Positions 27,326 to 37,307 are shown, numbered from the stretch's first letter. The stretch is 64,000 nucleotides of DNA from Fibrella aestuarina BUZ 2 (GCF_000331105.1 NC_020054.1:5548555-5612554); one strand, 5' to 3'. The notes: a model not told the origin generated them from the letters alone. Translations and numbers: made by a program.

Positions 27326-28660
27326 CTAATTACAGAAATCGCTGATCACTTTATAGGCTGGTGTGTACCCCAGTTCACCCGCTTTCGACAGGTCGAGGCA
27401 ACCGCTGTTTTCGTCACCCAGTGCGTGCTTGATCACGCCCCGGATGTAGTAGGCCTCCGCATAGCGCGGGTTCAGTTTGATCGCGCTGTTGCAATCCTGA
27501 ACGGCCCCTTTCTGATCGTTCTGTGCCGATTTGATCATCCCCCGCGTGAAATAAGCTTCCGAGTAGGTTGGGTTCAGTTCGATTGAGCGGTTCAGATCAG
27601 CAATCGCATTCTTCACATCACCCTGTTTGTTACGGCTTACGGCGCGGCTGAAATACGCTTCCGACCGCTCGGCCGACAATTCGTTGATCTTGTTTTTCTC
27701 CTGCACAACGCCCCGCAGTTCGTCCAGCTTGTCGTGGCTAATGCGCCCACTGTAGTACACCTTCGTTTCAACGTTGCTGTTTTTCACTTCGATCGCCTGG
27801 TTGAAATCGGCAATCGCGCCTTTCTGATCACCCAGCTTACTGCGGCAGAAGCCCCGGCCGTAGTAGCCCCGGAAGCTATTCACATCAAGCGTGACGGCTT
27901 TGTCGTAATCGGAGTTGGCCCCTTTGTAGTCTTCCAGCTTGCTTTTGGCATACCCCCGGTTCAGCAACGACTCGGCATCGTCGGGATTCAGTTCGATGGC
28001 TTTATTACAATCGGTAATCACACCGGCAAAGTCATTCAATTCCAGCCGCGAAGCCGCCCGTGCGGCATAGGCCTGCGCTCGTTTGGGATTCAGTTCAATC
28101 AGTCGTGTAAAATCGGCCAGACTGCTCGTGTACTCCGCTAGGCGCTGCCGGGTAATGCCCCGCGCGTAAAGAGCCGCCTGGTTGGTAGGGTCCAGTTCAA
28201 GTGTGCGGGAGAAATCCTGCAAGGCGCCCCGGTTCTGATCCAGGCGGCTGCGGCTGGCACCCCGGTTGTAAAAGGCCTGCGGGTCGTCGGGGTTCAGTTC
28301 GATAGCCCGGTTGAAATCGAGCAGCGCTGAGCGGTGATCATCCTGTTTGCTTTTGCTGACGCCACGGCTCAGAAAGGCCAGGGCATCTTTTGGGTTCAAA
28401 TCGATGGCCCGGTCATAATCGAGCACTGCCCCCCGGTGGTCTTTCAGGTTGGCTTTGGCCAGCCCCCGGTTGTAATAACTGGCCGAATTCTCGGGATTCA
28501 TTGTAATGGCCATGCTAAATGCCTGCAGGGCCCCCGTGAAATCCCCCGAACGGCTTTTGGTCACGCCACTTTCAAAATAGTCAACAGCCGTTTGCTGTGC
28601 CCAGCTTTGTAGCGACACACAAACAAGCAAGCCAACTACCAGCCTAGTAAAAATTTTCAT
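27326..28660 (-). CDS. Secreted TPR-repeat protein
   Basis: A 444-residue protein with a signal peptide (MKIFTRLVVGLLVCVSLQSWAQ) and roughly twelve tandem 34-residue tetratricopeptide repeats running almost to the C-terminus. Each has the pattern A-x-x-x-x-G-x-x-x-x-x-x-x-x-Y-x-x-A-I-x-L-N-P (for example AFSMAITMNPENSASYYNRG, DFNRAIELNPDDPQAFYNRG). One repeat (about residues 285-315) is interrupted by a charged insert with KVYYSGRISHDKLDELRG. TPR arrays bind partner proteins; this one would act in the periplasm or at the outer membrane. The start is the ATG at 28660 rather than a TTG nine bases upstream. Confidence 0.9.
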   Translation of the reverse strand: MKIFTRLVVGLLVCVSLQSWAQQTAVDYFESGVTKSRSGDFTGALQAFSMAITMNPENSASYYNRGLAKANLKDHRGAVLDYDRAIDLNPKDALAFLSRGVSKSKQDDHRSALLDFNRAIELNPDDPQAFYNRGASRSRLDQNRGALQDFSRTLELDPTNQAALYARGITRQRLAEYTSSLADFTRLIELNPKRAQAYAARAASRLELNDFAGVITDCNKAIELNPDDAESLLNRGYAKSKLEDYKGANSDYDKAVTLDVNSFRGYYGRGFCRSKLGDQKGAIADFNQAIEVKNSNVETKVYYSGRISHDKLDELRGVVQEKNKINELSAERSEAYFSRAVSRNKQGDVKNAIADLNRSIELNPTYSEAYFTRGMIKSAQNDQKGAVQDCNSAIKLNPRYAEAYYIRGVIKHALGDENSGCLDLSKAGELGYTPAYKVISDFCN

Positions 28661-28976
28661 GGATTGCAAGATCTTTAAGAAAACGGAGACTTTTATTAGT
28701 TAATGACCTTTAAAAGTACGTGTTACGGCCTTGCCACCCAAATTGTTCATATACAATTTGGCGTATAAACCCTCTAAGAACTCTAAGTATAACTAATCAT
28801 AAAACGCGTGTCAACGTACCCATCTCAACCAGAATGACAGCGCCTATACTGCCATTTTGACCTTAAAAGATGGGCGAAAGCCAAAAAATCGGCCATTTTG
28901 ACCGACAAAAGCGAGTGGTACATGATTTGACTAAAGGATGGTATCCTGCTTATGAATGCAGTTAACCAACACAACT
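28661..28976. other. 316-base divergent intergenic region with repeated 12-mer
   Basis: No gene was found. The segment is A/T-rich at its left end and contains GCCATTTTGACC twice, at 28851-28862 and 28892-28903, in direct orientation and 41 bases apart. The second copy lies 74 bases before the Hsp20 ATG and includes a TTG that could be a -33 box for TACATGATTTG further on. It also holds the near-palindrome AAATTGTTCATATACAATTT (28740-28759). These could be sites for heat-shock control or for the TPR gene. Confidence 0.5.
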
Positions 28977-29411
28977 ATGAACACCTTAGCTCGCGTAAAC
29001 AACATGCCGACGTTGCTCGACACTTTTTTCGGTCCTTCATTGATGACTCGCCCTTACGTAACCCGCTACGCTCAGCCTACGCTGACCACGCCAGCCGTTA
29101 ACGTGAAAGATACGGAAGCCGCCTACCAGATTGACGTGGCTGCTCCCGGTGCCAAAAAAGAAGATTTCGGTTTGTCGCTGAACCAGAACGTATTGACGAT
29201 CAGCTTCAAACATGAGAAAAACACGGAAGAAACCAACGATAATTACGTTCGCAAAGAATTTGCGTTCCAGTCGTTTGAGCGGAGCTTCCGGTTACCCAAA
29301 ACGGTGAACGCCGAAGGCATCAAAGCCACCTACACCGACGGTATTCTGTCGGTTGAGTTGCCGAAGATGGAAGAGCCGAAGCCCGAAGTGAAGCAAATCG
29401 CCATTGCCTAA
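28977..29411 (+). CDS. Hsp20/alpha-crystallin family small heat-shock protein
   Basis: A 144-residue small heat-shock protein that holds unfolding proteins as an ATP-independent chaperone. The alpha-crystallin domain spans about residues 40-130 (TPAVNVKDTEAAYQIDVAAPGAKKEDF through FQSFERSFRLPKTVNAEGIKATYTDGILSVELPK). The C-terminal tail is short and carries VKQIAI, the I-x-I/V oligomerisation motif. I chose the ATG at 28977 (MNTLARVNNMPT) over the ATG seven codons upstream. A strong terminator follows. The upstream 12-base direct repeats may be control sites. Confidence 0.92.
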   Translation: MNTLARVNNMPTLLDTFFGPSLMTRPYVTRYAQPTLTTPAVNVKDTEAAYQIDVAAPGAKKEDFGLSLNQNVLTISFKHEKNTEETNDNYVRKEFAFQSFERSFRLPKTVNAEGIKATYTDGILSVELPKMEEPKPEVKQIAIA

Positions 29412-29447
29412 TGACCCGTCCGGCGGCTTTCGTCGGATAAACAAACC

Positions 29448-29479
29448 AAGGCAACCGTCGACTGACGGTTGCCTTTTTT
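29448..29479. terminator. Bidirectional terminator between hsp20 and pyrR
   Basis: Arms AAGGCAACCGTC and GACGGTTGCCTT with a 4-base loop, followed by TTTTTT on the plus strand. The pyrR stop codon lies inside the T-run. Confidence 0.85.
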
Positions 29480-30023
29480 ATTGCGGGTCAATGAGCCAGA
29501 TTCGGTCCTGTTCGGCGCCCTGTTCAGTCCATTCGACCAGCACCCGCTGGGTGTCGAGCGTGTGTACCCGCTGCCCGATGTAGTCGGGTGTAATGGGTAA
29601 ATCGCGGTTGTATTGCCGGTCGATCAGCACCATCAACTCTACTTTGGCAGGGCGCCCGAAAGCCGTCATGGCGTCCAGCGCAGCGCGTACCATCCGGCCC
29701 GTCGCCATTACGTCGTCGATCAGAATAACCCGCTTCCCTTCCAGCAGGAACGGCACATGGGTGGTGTTTGCGCGCAGCGGGGAGTCGCGGCGGCGGAAAT
29801 CATCGCGGTAGAAAGTCGCATCCAGATAGCCCAGCGGTACATCCTTGCCCAGGGCGCGGTTCAGTTCACGCACGACCCGTTCGGCAAAGTAAATCCCGCG
29901 GGGTTGCAGGCCCAGCACTACGGAGTTAGCAAAATCAGTGTGATTCTCAATCAGTTCCTGACTAAGGCGGCTAATAACAATTTCAAGCAGTGGACTGGCC
30001 AGTACAAGACGTTTCTGATTCAT
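29478..30023 (-). CDS. pyrR: PyrR-type phosphoribosyltransferase
   Basis: A 181-residue type I phosphoribosyltransferase. The PRPP-binding loop VILIDDVMATGRMVRAAL has the two acidic residues and TG expected, and SVVLGLQPRGIYFAERVVREL and FYRDDF match PyrR. In Firmicutes PyrR controls pyr mRNA attenuation and also has uracil phosphoribosyltransferase activity; in Bacteroidota the RNA-binding role is not established and no pyr operon is adjacent. It is a single gene divergent from pth by 87 bases. Confidence 0.86.
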   Translation of the reverse strand: MNQKRLVLASPLLEIVISRLSQELIENHTDFANSVVLGLQPRGIYFAERVVRELNRALGKDVPLGYLDATFYRDDFRRRDSPLRANTTHVPFLLEGKRVILIDDVMATGRMVRAALDAMTAFGRPAKVELMVLIDRQYNRDLPITPDYIGQRVHTLDTQRVLVEWTEQGAEQDRIWLIDPQ

Positions 30024-30110
30024 GCATTAAAAGTAGAAATTTGCCGGGTAAATAAAGTTATACCGTTGTAACCGCAGCAGCGGACTATACAGCGCTCTGT
30101 CTCATTCGCT

Positions 30111-30671
30111 ATGAAATTCCTGATTGTGGGCTTGGGTAACATTGGCCCCGAATATGCTCTGACCCGGCACAACGCGGGCTTTATGGTGCTCGACCGACTG
30201 GCCGCCCAGCATGGCTTTTCCTTTACAATGAACCGACTGGCCTATACGGCCAAATGGAGCTACAAGGGTAAACAGTTGTTCCTGATCAAACCCACTACGT
30301 TCATGAACCTGAGCGGCAAGGCGGTGTCTTATTATATGAAACAGGAAAACATTCCCCTGGAGAATGTGCTCATCATCACCGACGACAAAGATTTGCCCTT
30401 CGGCAAACTGCGCCTGAAACCGAAAGGCTCACCCGGTGGGCATAACGGACTACGCCACATCGACGAAGTGCTGGCCACCCAACAATATGCCCGCCTCCGC
30501 TTTGGGATCGGGAATGATTTTGCCCGCGGCCGACAGGTCGACTTTGTTTTGGGTGAGTTTCCGGAGCCCGAATTGAGCGAGTTACCCGCGGTTTTGGACC
30601 GGGCGGGTGAGATGGCCGTCAGTTTTTGCACTATGGGCATACAGCAGACGATGAATAATTACAACCAATGA
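30111..30671 (+). CDS. pth: Peptidyl-tRNA hydrolase
   Basis: A 186-residue enzyme that frees tRNA from peptidyl-tRNA dropped by ribosomes. Asn10, His20 (catalytic), Asn66, Asp91 and Asn112 occupy the places of E. coli Asn10, His20, Asn68, Asp93 and Asn114 (GLGNIGPEY, TRHNAGF, TTFMNLSG, TDDKDLPFGK, GGHNGL). Its usual partner gene for 50S protein L25 is not adjacent. A very A/T-rich 241-base gap follows. Confidence 0.95.
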   Translation: MKFLIVGLGNIGPEYALTRHNAGFMVLDRLAAQHGFSFTMNRLAYTAKWSYKGKQLFLIKPTTFMNLSGKAVSYYMKQENIPLENVLIITDDKDLPFGKLRLKPKGSPGGHNGLRHIDEVLATQQYARLRFGIGNDFARGRQVDFVLGEFPEPELSELPAVLDRAGEMAVSFCTMGIQQTMNNYNQ

Positions 30672-30745
30672 TTGTACTTAATAAAGAATTTTCACTATTC
30701 TTGAAAAAGTACAAACTGGATGACTATCGTCAAATGACCCATATA

Positions 30746-30762
30746 ATATTTTGTCAAAATAT
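30746..30762. repeat. 17-base palindrome in an A/T-rich gap
   Basis: ATATTTTG-T-CAAAATAT has perfect 8-base arms around one base. It lies in the unusually A/T-rich 30672-30912 gap between pth and the secreted protein gene, which has no gene of its own. TTGTAATATTC...TAGATCTTTG at about 30846-30875 is a loose promoter-like sequence near the downstream gene. The palindrome could be an operator. Confidence 0.5.
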
Positions 30763-30912
30763 CTATTTTAATAAAATTTTCGCTTTTGATTCGCGAATTC
30801 AATAGCTTATTTCAGAACAATATTCTAAAGCGCGCTATCTGTTGGTTTGTAATATTCAAACTTCGATAGATCTTTGTGTGTTCTTTAACCAAAAGGAAAA
30901 TAGAACAAAACA

Positions 30913-31347
30913 ATGAAAACGCGTGTTATCTTTGCATCGTTGATTCTAGGATTAGGAATCACAGCATCGGCAAGCGCGGCTACCACCAATTTTGATGATA
31001 GCCCCGCTGCTAGCAAGGCGGCGGGAACGCTGCTGGTTAATGGTTCGGAAAAGTCGTTTGCTTCGTTTATCGGGCAGAAGGCCAACCGGATTACTCGTCA
31101 GCCGGAATGGCAAACGTACATGGCCGTCGTGTCGATGTACAACCAAAATCCGGTATCGGTACTGAGCTTATCAGCCGCCGAGCGTGACGAGTTTTTGAAA
31201 GCTTCGTCTAAGGTGACGGGTCAGTTAGCCAAGCTAACCGACGCTACCGCCACACAGTGGTTGGCCCAGGCTACCAATACCGTCCGGATACTTACTTATT
31301 TCTGGACAGTAAGCGCCGATCAGCCACAACTGCCTGACAATGAGTAG
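30913..31347 (+). CDS. Small secreted protein of unknown function
   Basis: A 144-residue protein with a clean signal peptide (MKTRVIFASLILGLGITASASA, cut after ASA). The mature part is polar and helix-prone (SEKSFASFIGQKANRITRQPEWQTYMAVVSMYNQNPVSVLSLSAAERDEFLKASSKV) with no recognisable domain or catalytic motif. It is likely periplasmic. A terminator at 31444-31472 follows, so it looks like a single-gene unit behind the A/T-rich gap. Confidence 0.78.
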   Translation: MKTRVIFASLILGLGITASASAATTNFDDSPAASKAAGTLLVNGSEKSFASFIGQKANRITRQPEWQTYMAVVSMYNQNPVSVLSLSAAERDEFLKASSKVTGQLAKLTDATATQWLAQATNTVRILTYFWTVSADQPQLPDNE

Positions 31348-31443
31348 TTAAAAATTCTACTGATTTAGTTGGGTTCTTGGAACAAGAAAGGGTTTAAGTT
31401 AGTTTTTCATGTAGAAAAGGTTAAGGGTTTAGGAATAGTCAGT

Positions 31444-31472
31444 AAAGAGCCAGGTCGATGATCTGGCTCTTT
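31444..31472 (+). terminator. Terminator after the secreted protein gene
   Basis: Arms AAAGAGCCAG and CTGGCTCTTT with a 9-base loop, followed by CTTTTTG. It stands 97 bases after the stop codon of 30913-31347. Confidence 0.8.
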
Positions 31473-31550
31473 CTTTTTGTGCCCAATCACATTGCAGGGG
31501 CAGGTACGTTATCTTGGCAGGTCTGCTTATCAGACTGATTGCTGACACGT

Positions 31551-33008
31551 ATGCGCGTCTGTTTCTCTTCGATATTGCTTCTTTGGCTTCTTCCCTTTGT
31601 GGTGCTTGCCCAATCAGCCAACGGCCTGCGGCTCTACAGTCCCAACCCGCACTACCTGGCTTATCGGGGTAATCCGCTTGTGTTGGTTGGTTCCGGCGAA
31701 CATTATGGGGCGCTCATCAACCTCGATTTTGATTACCGAACGTACCTGCGCGCGCTCGCCGCCGACGGCCTCAATACCACGCGCCTGTTTATGGGGGCGT
31801 ATGTCGAGAAATTAGGCGATTTTGGCATTCAGAAAAACTCGCTGGCACCGGCCAACGGGCAACTACTGCTGCCCTGGCGACGCAGCCATCAGCCGGGCTA
31901 TGCGTTAGGCGGCAATAAGTTTGATCTGACCACCTGGAATGATGCCTATTCGGCCCGCCTGTTCGACTTCATGACGCAGGCCCGCCAATTGGGCATCATC
32001 GTTGAGGTGGTTTTGTTCTCGTCGCACTATGCCGATGGCTGGGCGTACAGCCCCTTCAACCCGGCCAACAACATCAACCAGACCGATTCCATAGCTTCGG
32101 CGAAGGTGAACACGCTGGAAAACGGCAATATCCTGACCTTCCAGGAACAGTATGTGCGCGAGTTGGTGCATCAGTTGAATCCGTTCGACAACTTTTACTT
32201 CGAAATTCAGAATGAACCCTGGGCCGATCAATCAGATGTGGTCAGAATGCGGAACGCCTATGGCCCACCCACCGATTGGCGCGCTACGCTACAGGTGGTA
32301 TCGCAACGCTCGGCCGACTGGCAGCGACGTGTGGCTTCCTGGATCGTCGACGAGGAACAGAAGCTGATCAACCGCCACCTGATCGCGCAGAATATCAGCA
32401 ACTTCGACTACCCCATCACCGATCCTGACCCCGCCGTTTCGATCTTCACGTTTCACTACGCATCGCCTGAAGCCGTGCGGGTTAATGCACACCTCAACAA
32501 GGTAATTGGCTTCAACGAAACCGGCTTTGCCGGTCAGGCCGACTCGACTTACCGGCGACAGGCCTGGCGCTTCCTGATGAGCGGGGGTGGCCTTTTCAAC
32601 CAACTCGATTATTCGTATTCAGTTGGTCACGAGACCGGGCGCGATACCGTGGGTACGTCGCCGGGCGGTGGCGGTCCCGCATTGAGGGCCCAACTCCGCG
32701 TGTTGAAGTCGTTTGTCGAGGAGTTGGTTATTGTTCAGCTTCAACCCGACTACACCGTTGTGAAAGCGGCCCCAGGTACGCAAACCTGGGCCATGAGCAA
32801 CGGCAAAACGCGCTGGGCGATCTACTGCGAAACCCTCGCCACTCGGTCGTATCCCCTTACCTTGTCGCTGCCCACAGGCAACTATTCAGCGCAGTGGATT
32901 GATGCAAAGACCGGGCAGCTCGTCGCCACCGAGAAACTGGTTGCCGGACAGCCGCTGCGTGCGCCCGCCGGTGTGGTCGATCGGGTTGTTATCATTAAAC
33001 GCCTCTGA
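31551..33008 (+). CDS. Secreted glycoside hydrolase, cellulase-like clan GH-A fold
   Basis: A 485-residue exported enzyme. The signal peptide is MRVCFSSILLLWLLPFVVLAQ. The TIM-barrel part contains GLNTTRLFMG, YFEIQNEPWAD (the NE pair, general acid/base Glu) and KVIGFNETGFAG (likely nucleophile Glu), the arrangement of clan GH-A glycosidases. The C-terminal ~95 residues (QTWAMSNGKTRWAIYCETLA..TLSLPTGNYSAQWIDAKTG) look like a small beta-sandwich. The polysaccharide target is unknown. I chose the ATG at 31551 over a TTG 12 bases upstream. It is followed by a perfect palindromic terminator. Confidence 0.82.
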   Translation: MRVCFSSILLLWLLPFVVLAQSANGLRLYSPNPHYLAYRGNPLVLVGSGEHYGALINLDFDYRTYLRALAADGLNTTRLFMGAYVEKLGDFGIQKNSLAPANGQLLLPWRRSHQPGYALGGNKFDLTTWNDAYSARLFDFMTQARQLGIIVEVVLFSSHYADGWAYSPFNPANNINQTDSIASAKVNTLENGNILTFQEQYVRELVHQLNPFDNFYFEIQNEPWADQSDVVRMRNAYGPPTDWRATLQVVSQRSADWQRRVASWIVDEEQKLINRHLIAQNISNFDYPITDPDPAVSIFTFHYASPEAVRVNAHLNKVIGFNETGFAGQADSTYRRQAWRFLMSGGGLFNQLDYSYSVGHETGRDTVGTSPGGGGPALRAQLRVLKSFVEELVIVQLQPDYTVVKAAPGTQTWAMSNGKTRWAIYCETLATRSYPLTLSLPTGNYSAQWIDAKTGQLVATEKLVAGQPLRAPAGVVDRVVIIKRL

Positions 33009-33035
33009 CTGGCACTCAACGTACCCAGCAACAAA

Positions 33036-33069
33036 AAAGGGCGTTACAGCTAGCTGTAACGCCCTTTTC
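33036..33069. terminator. Perfect palindromic bidirectional terminator
   Basis: A 34-base perfect palindrome, arms AAAAGGGCGTTACAGCT and complement, lies between the convergent glycosidase and cyclophilin genes. T-runs lie on both strands. Confidence 0.88.
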
Positions 33070-33086
33070 GGCAAAAAGCAACGTAC

Positions 33087-33530
33087 CTAGGCAGCGGCTT
33101 CCTCCGTGATCTGGATCGACTGGATTTTGTCGCCCTGCTTGATCTGATCGATCACGTCGAGGCCTTCCGTCACCTTACCGAATACCGTGTGGTTCCGGTC
33201 TAGGTGGGCGGTGTTCTGGCGGTTATGGCAGATGAAGAACTGCGAACCACCCGTGTTGCGGCCCCGATGCGCCATGCTCAGCACACCCCGGTCGTGGTAC
33301 TGGTTGTCGCCGGTCAGCTCACAGGGAATGCTGTAGCCGGGACCACCCGCGCCGGTGCCGGTGGGGTCGCCCCCCTGAATCATGAAGTTCGGAATGACGC
33401 GGTGAAACAGAACGCCATCGTAAAAGCCCGATTTGGCTAGCTTAACAAAGTTGGCAACAGTACCGGGTGCATCTTTCTCGAAGAATTCGATGGTCATCGA
33501 GCCCCGGTCGGTGTTCATTATCGCTTTCAT
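33087..33530 (-). CDS. Peptidyl-prolyl cis-trans isomerase, cyclophilin type
   Basis: A 147-residue cyclophilin that speeds proline isomerisation during folding. The core FHRVIPNFMIQGGDPTGTGAGGPGY holds the catalytic Arg and the Phe/Met/Gln contacts, followed by GVLSMAHRGRNTGGSQFFI and DRNHTVFGKVTEGLDVI. There is no signal peptide, so it is cytoplasmic. Length is the minimal bacterial form (PpiB-like). The ATG lies eight bases beyond the inverted repeat that follows the upstream ABC-F gene, so its translation may depend on that structure. Confidence 0.94.
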   Translation of the reverse strand: MKAIMNTDRGSMTIEFFEKDAPGTVANFVKLAKSGFYDGVLFHRVIPNFMIQGGDPTGTGAGGPGYSIPCELTGDNQYHDRGVLSMAHRGRNTGGSQFFICHNRQNTAHLDRNHTVFGKVTEGLDVIDQIKQGDKIQSIQITEEAAA

Positions 33531-33537
33531 AGAAGGA

Positions 33538-33620
33538 AGTTTGACGTTTACTGTCTAACGGTTGGTGTTGCTAACGCGTCGATTCGTGCGCCAGCGACGT
33601 TAAACAATAAACGTCAAACA
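33538..33620 (-). repeat. Inverted repeat between ABC-F and cyclophilin genes
   Basis: Arms around GTTTGACGTTTA (33539-33560 and 33599-33620) pair over 22 bases with two differences. On the minus strand, in which both neighbours are transcribed, both differences are G-U pairs, so the RNA stem is unbroken; on the plus strand they would be A-C mismatches. The hairpin begins just after the ABC-F stop codon and ends eight bases before the cyclophilin start. Confidence 0.85.
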
Positions 33621-33628
33621 GATTTTAG

Positions 33629-35284
<1,656 letters not shown>

Positions 35285-35361
35285 TCAGGCCGCAAAGGTA
35301 CGAATTTTTAGCGGGAAAGGGGAGCGACCAGCGTCATTCGCTCAGGTTATAATCGGCCCAA

Positions 35362-36042
35362 TCACTTGAACTGAAGTAGCTTCTTGATCAGTCGATGTAC
35401 CTCTGTCCTAGGGTTATGGTCGGCATAGTCTGTACGATCTCCGAAGGGTTCCGCTAGCCGTTCCGCCCGCTTGATGGCTTGTTCAATGTCCCCATGTTGC
35501 ATCAACAACGCGAACATCGCTTCGCTGTTCTTCTGATATTTATAAGGCTTACCCAGGCAGCGTGTCAACTCTCGTTCAATAACCTTCTGATACTGACTTC
35601 GACTCATGGCGTGCTCAATAAGCTGGAAATGCAAAATATACCAGAGTTCAAAGGCCTCATTGGTCCAGGCACAGTGCATACCTATTTGCAGGGCTTGTGT
35701 GATAGCAGCATTTATGTGCTGCTTTGGGAAGCTGTCCCGATCAAAGACAACCCACACTTCGTCAATCGGCTGCGTCGAACCTGATTTTTTATGTTGCTCT
35801 AGAAGTCGTTCTGCTTCATCAATGACTGACAGCGTATTCTTACCCGTTCCGGCTGCTTTGAAATCGGCGACACGAACTATGTTTGGCGGCAGATCTTTCT
35901 TTATGCCTTCGAAATAATTAGGCTCCGTTTTAGTCCCTTCGCAGACGATTAGAAAGAATTTTCGCAGTGATTTGGTAGCCTCTACCCGGCGTGTTTCCTG
36001 CCTAGCAAACCGGCCCGGATTGATCGTACCTTTTCGAGCCAT
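35362..36042 (-). CDS. RloB-like TOPRIM-domain protein (effector of a defence pair)
   Basis: A 226-residue RloB-family protein. FFLIVCEGTKTEPNYFEGI supplies the TOPRIM glutamate and WVVFDRDSF the Asp-x-Asp motif that binds Mg2+; NEAFELWYILHF is the family's C-terminal signature. Proteins of this group are nucleases or nuclease-like effectors in phage defence, as in AbiLii, and they pair with an AAA ATPase. Its ATG overlaps the ATPase stop as TAATG, so the two are translated together. Base composition is lower in GC than neighbouring genes. The abortive-infection role here is inference from family and context. Confidence 0.9.
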   Translation of the reverse strand: MARKGTINPGRFARQETRRVEATKSLRKFFLIVCEGTKTEPNYFEGIKKDLPPNIVRVADFKAAGTGKNTLSVIDEAERLLEQHKKSGSTQPIDEVWVVFDRDSFPKQHINAAITQALQIGMHCAWTNEAFELWYILHFQLIEHAMSRSQYQKVIERELTRCLGKPYKYQKNSEAMFALLMQHGDIEQAIKRAERLAEPFGDRTDYADHNPRTEVHRLIKKLLQFK

Positions 36043-37307
36043 TACGAAAGCAGTTTCGAGAAATCACCAATATACGGAATCGCTCCATAACGCCCCTGAA
36101 TATAATCCTTCTCAAATGACCGATCTTTTCGCACAGTCGTACCGTCTTCCTCTTTGTAATCGACTAAAGAATATAGGCTAGTCGCTCCATATTTATCCTT
36201 TTCCGTAAAGTAGATCTGATCCCTCCGAAACTGTCCATAACTCAACAGATTAGTGTCGTGGGTGGCAAAAATTAACTGAGCGCCTGTAGGGTTGTTTTCA
36301 GGACCATTAAATAGATTGATTATTTCTTGTGTTAAAAGTGGGTGAAGTTTCGCATCTAGCTCATCAGTCAACAATACTCCACCTTCTTTTAGTACTCGGA
36401 AAACAGGATATATTAGATCAATAATTTTAACTGTCCCTGATGATTCTTGAGTATCCAAGTCAAAGTAAACTTTATCAACTTCTTTTCCTTTTTTATCAAA
36501 TTTTATATGTACTGATTTCGCTTCAAGAGCGAGCAAATCACCTATCCTAGACAAAAACTTACTTAGTGATGATTCATCATCTGACTCTTCACGTTCCTTA
36601 GAAAACAACTTTATGTCTAGAAATCCGAGGTCCATCCTTTTTATAAACTTCCTTATATTCTCAGATTGATCTCCTATGTTCATCGACAATCTTGATTCGA
36701 ATCTTCTTTCTTCATGCAATATACCAGAAACTGATAGAAAATTATAGAAAAGCCATTGTATAATCTTAGTTGAAACTGCAACATTAAATTGATCCGTAAT
36801 TGTAAGAAAAAGCTTGTTATTACTTGTACGCTGCTCTAGCCCTTTGCTCTCTTTAAAGGCTTTGCTTACCTCTATTATTTCACCTTCACGAACAAATAAT
36901 ACTTTTTCCTGCTGCTTTTTTGCCTCAAACAGCCATTCAGCGTAAACACGCTCTTTATTGGCTTCAAAGCCGTAGCGGTAACGTACCCCATCAAGCAGGA
37001 ACAACATTTCGAAATAGCTGGGCGCATGCTCGGTTTCTGTGCTAAGCAGAAAAGGCTCAACAGGAATAGTAGCTGTTGACGATTGAGCAGCAGATGTTAA
37101 GATAATCTGGCGCATAGTCGCCATTGCCTTCAGCACGTTTGATTTACCGCTGGCATTAGCTCCGTAGATTACGGCGGAACGCAACAGTTTGTACCGCCCC
37201 GCGTCGATCAGGCGGTCCTGGTATTCCGTGATGGACGAGGCATCCATCCGTAACGTTTGCTTGTCTTTTATCGACAAGTAATTTCCCACACTAAACTCGA
37301 TCAGCAT
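36042..37307 (-). CDS. AAA ATPase partner of RloB (AbiL/PARIS-like)
   Basis: A 421-residue AAA15/OLD-type ATPase: VIYGANASGKSNVLKAMATM is Walker A (about residues 39-58), RVLKEGGVLLTDELDAKLHPLLTQEII the Walker B/signature side, and QLIFATHDTNLLS the switch histidine region. The start ATG at 37307 gives MLIEFSVGNYLSIKDKQTLR, the standard N-terminal beta strand of SMC-like ATPases; longer in-frame starts lie upstream. The DNA is markedly A/T-rich (for example around 36,400-36,900), unlike the flanks, suggesting horizontal acquisition. With RloB it forms a two-gene module resembling AbiL or PARIS, where the ATPase senses a phage trigger and the TOPRIM protein acts. Confidence 0.9.
   Translation of the reverse strand: MLIEFSVGNYLSIKDKQTLRMDASSITEYQDRLIDAGRYKLLRSAVIYGANASGKSNVLKAMATMRQIILTSAAQSSTATIPVEPFLLSTETEHAPSYFEMLFLLDGVRYRYGFEANKERVYAEWLFEAKKQQEKVLFVREGEIIEVSKAFKESKGLEQRTSNNKLFLTITDQFNVAVSTKIIQWLFYNFLSVSGILHEERRFESRLSMNIGDQSENIRKFIKRMDLGFLDIKLFSKEREESDDESSLSKFLSRIGDLLALEAKSVHIKFDKKGKEVDKVYFDLDTQESSGTVKIIDLIYPVFRVLKEGGVLLTDELDAKLHPLLTQEIINLFNGPENNPTGAQLIFATHDTNLLSYGQFRRDQIYFTEKDKYGATSLYSLVDYKEEDGTTVRKDRSFEKDYIQGRYGAIPYIGDFSKLLS

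Noticed and set aside
35362..37307. A restriction-modification system at the RloB/ATPase locus
   Set aside because: No methyltransferase or specificity gene is present. RloB is a TOPRIM protein, not a restriction endonuclease.
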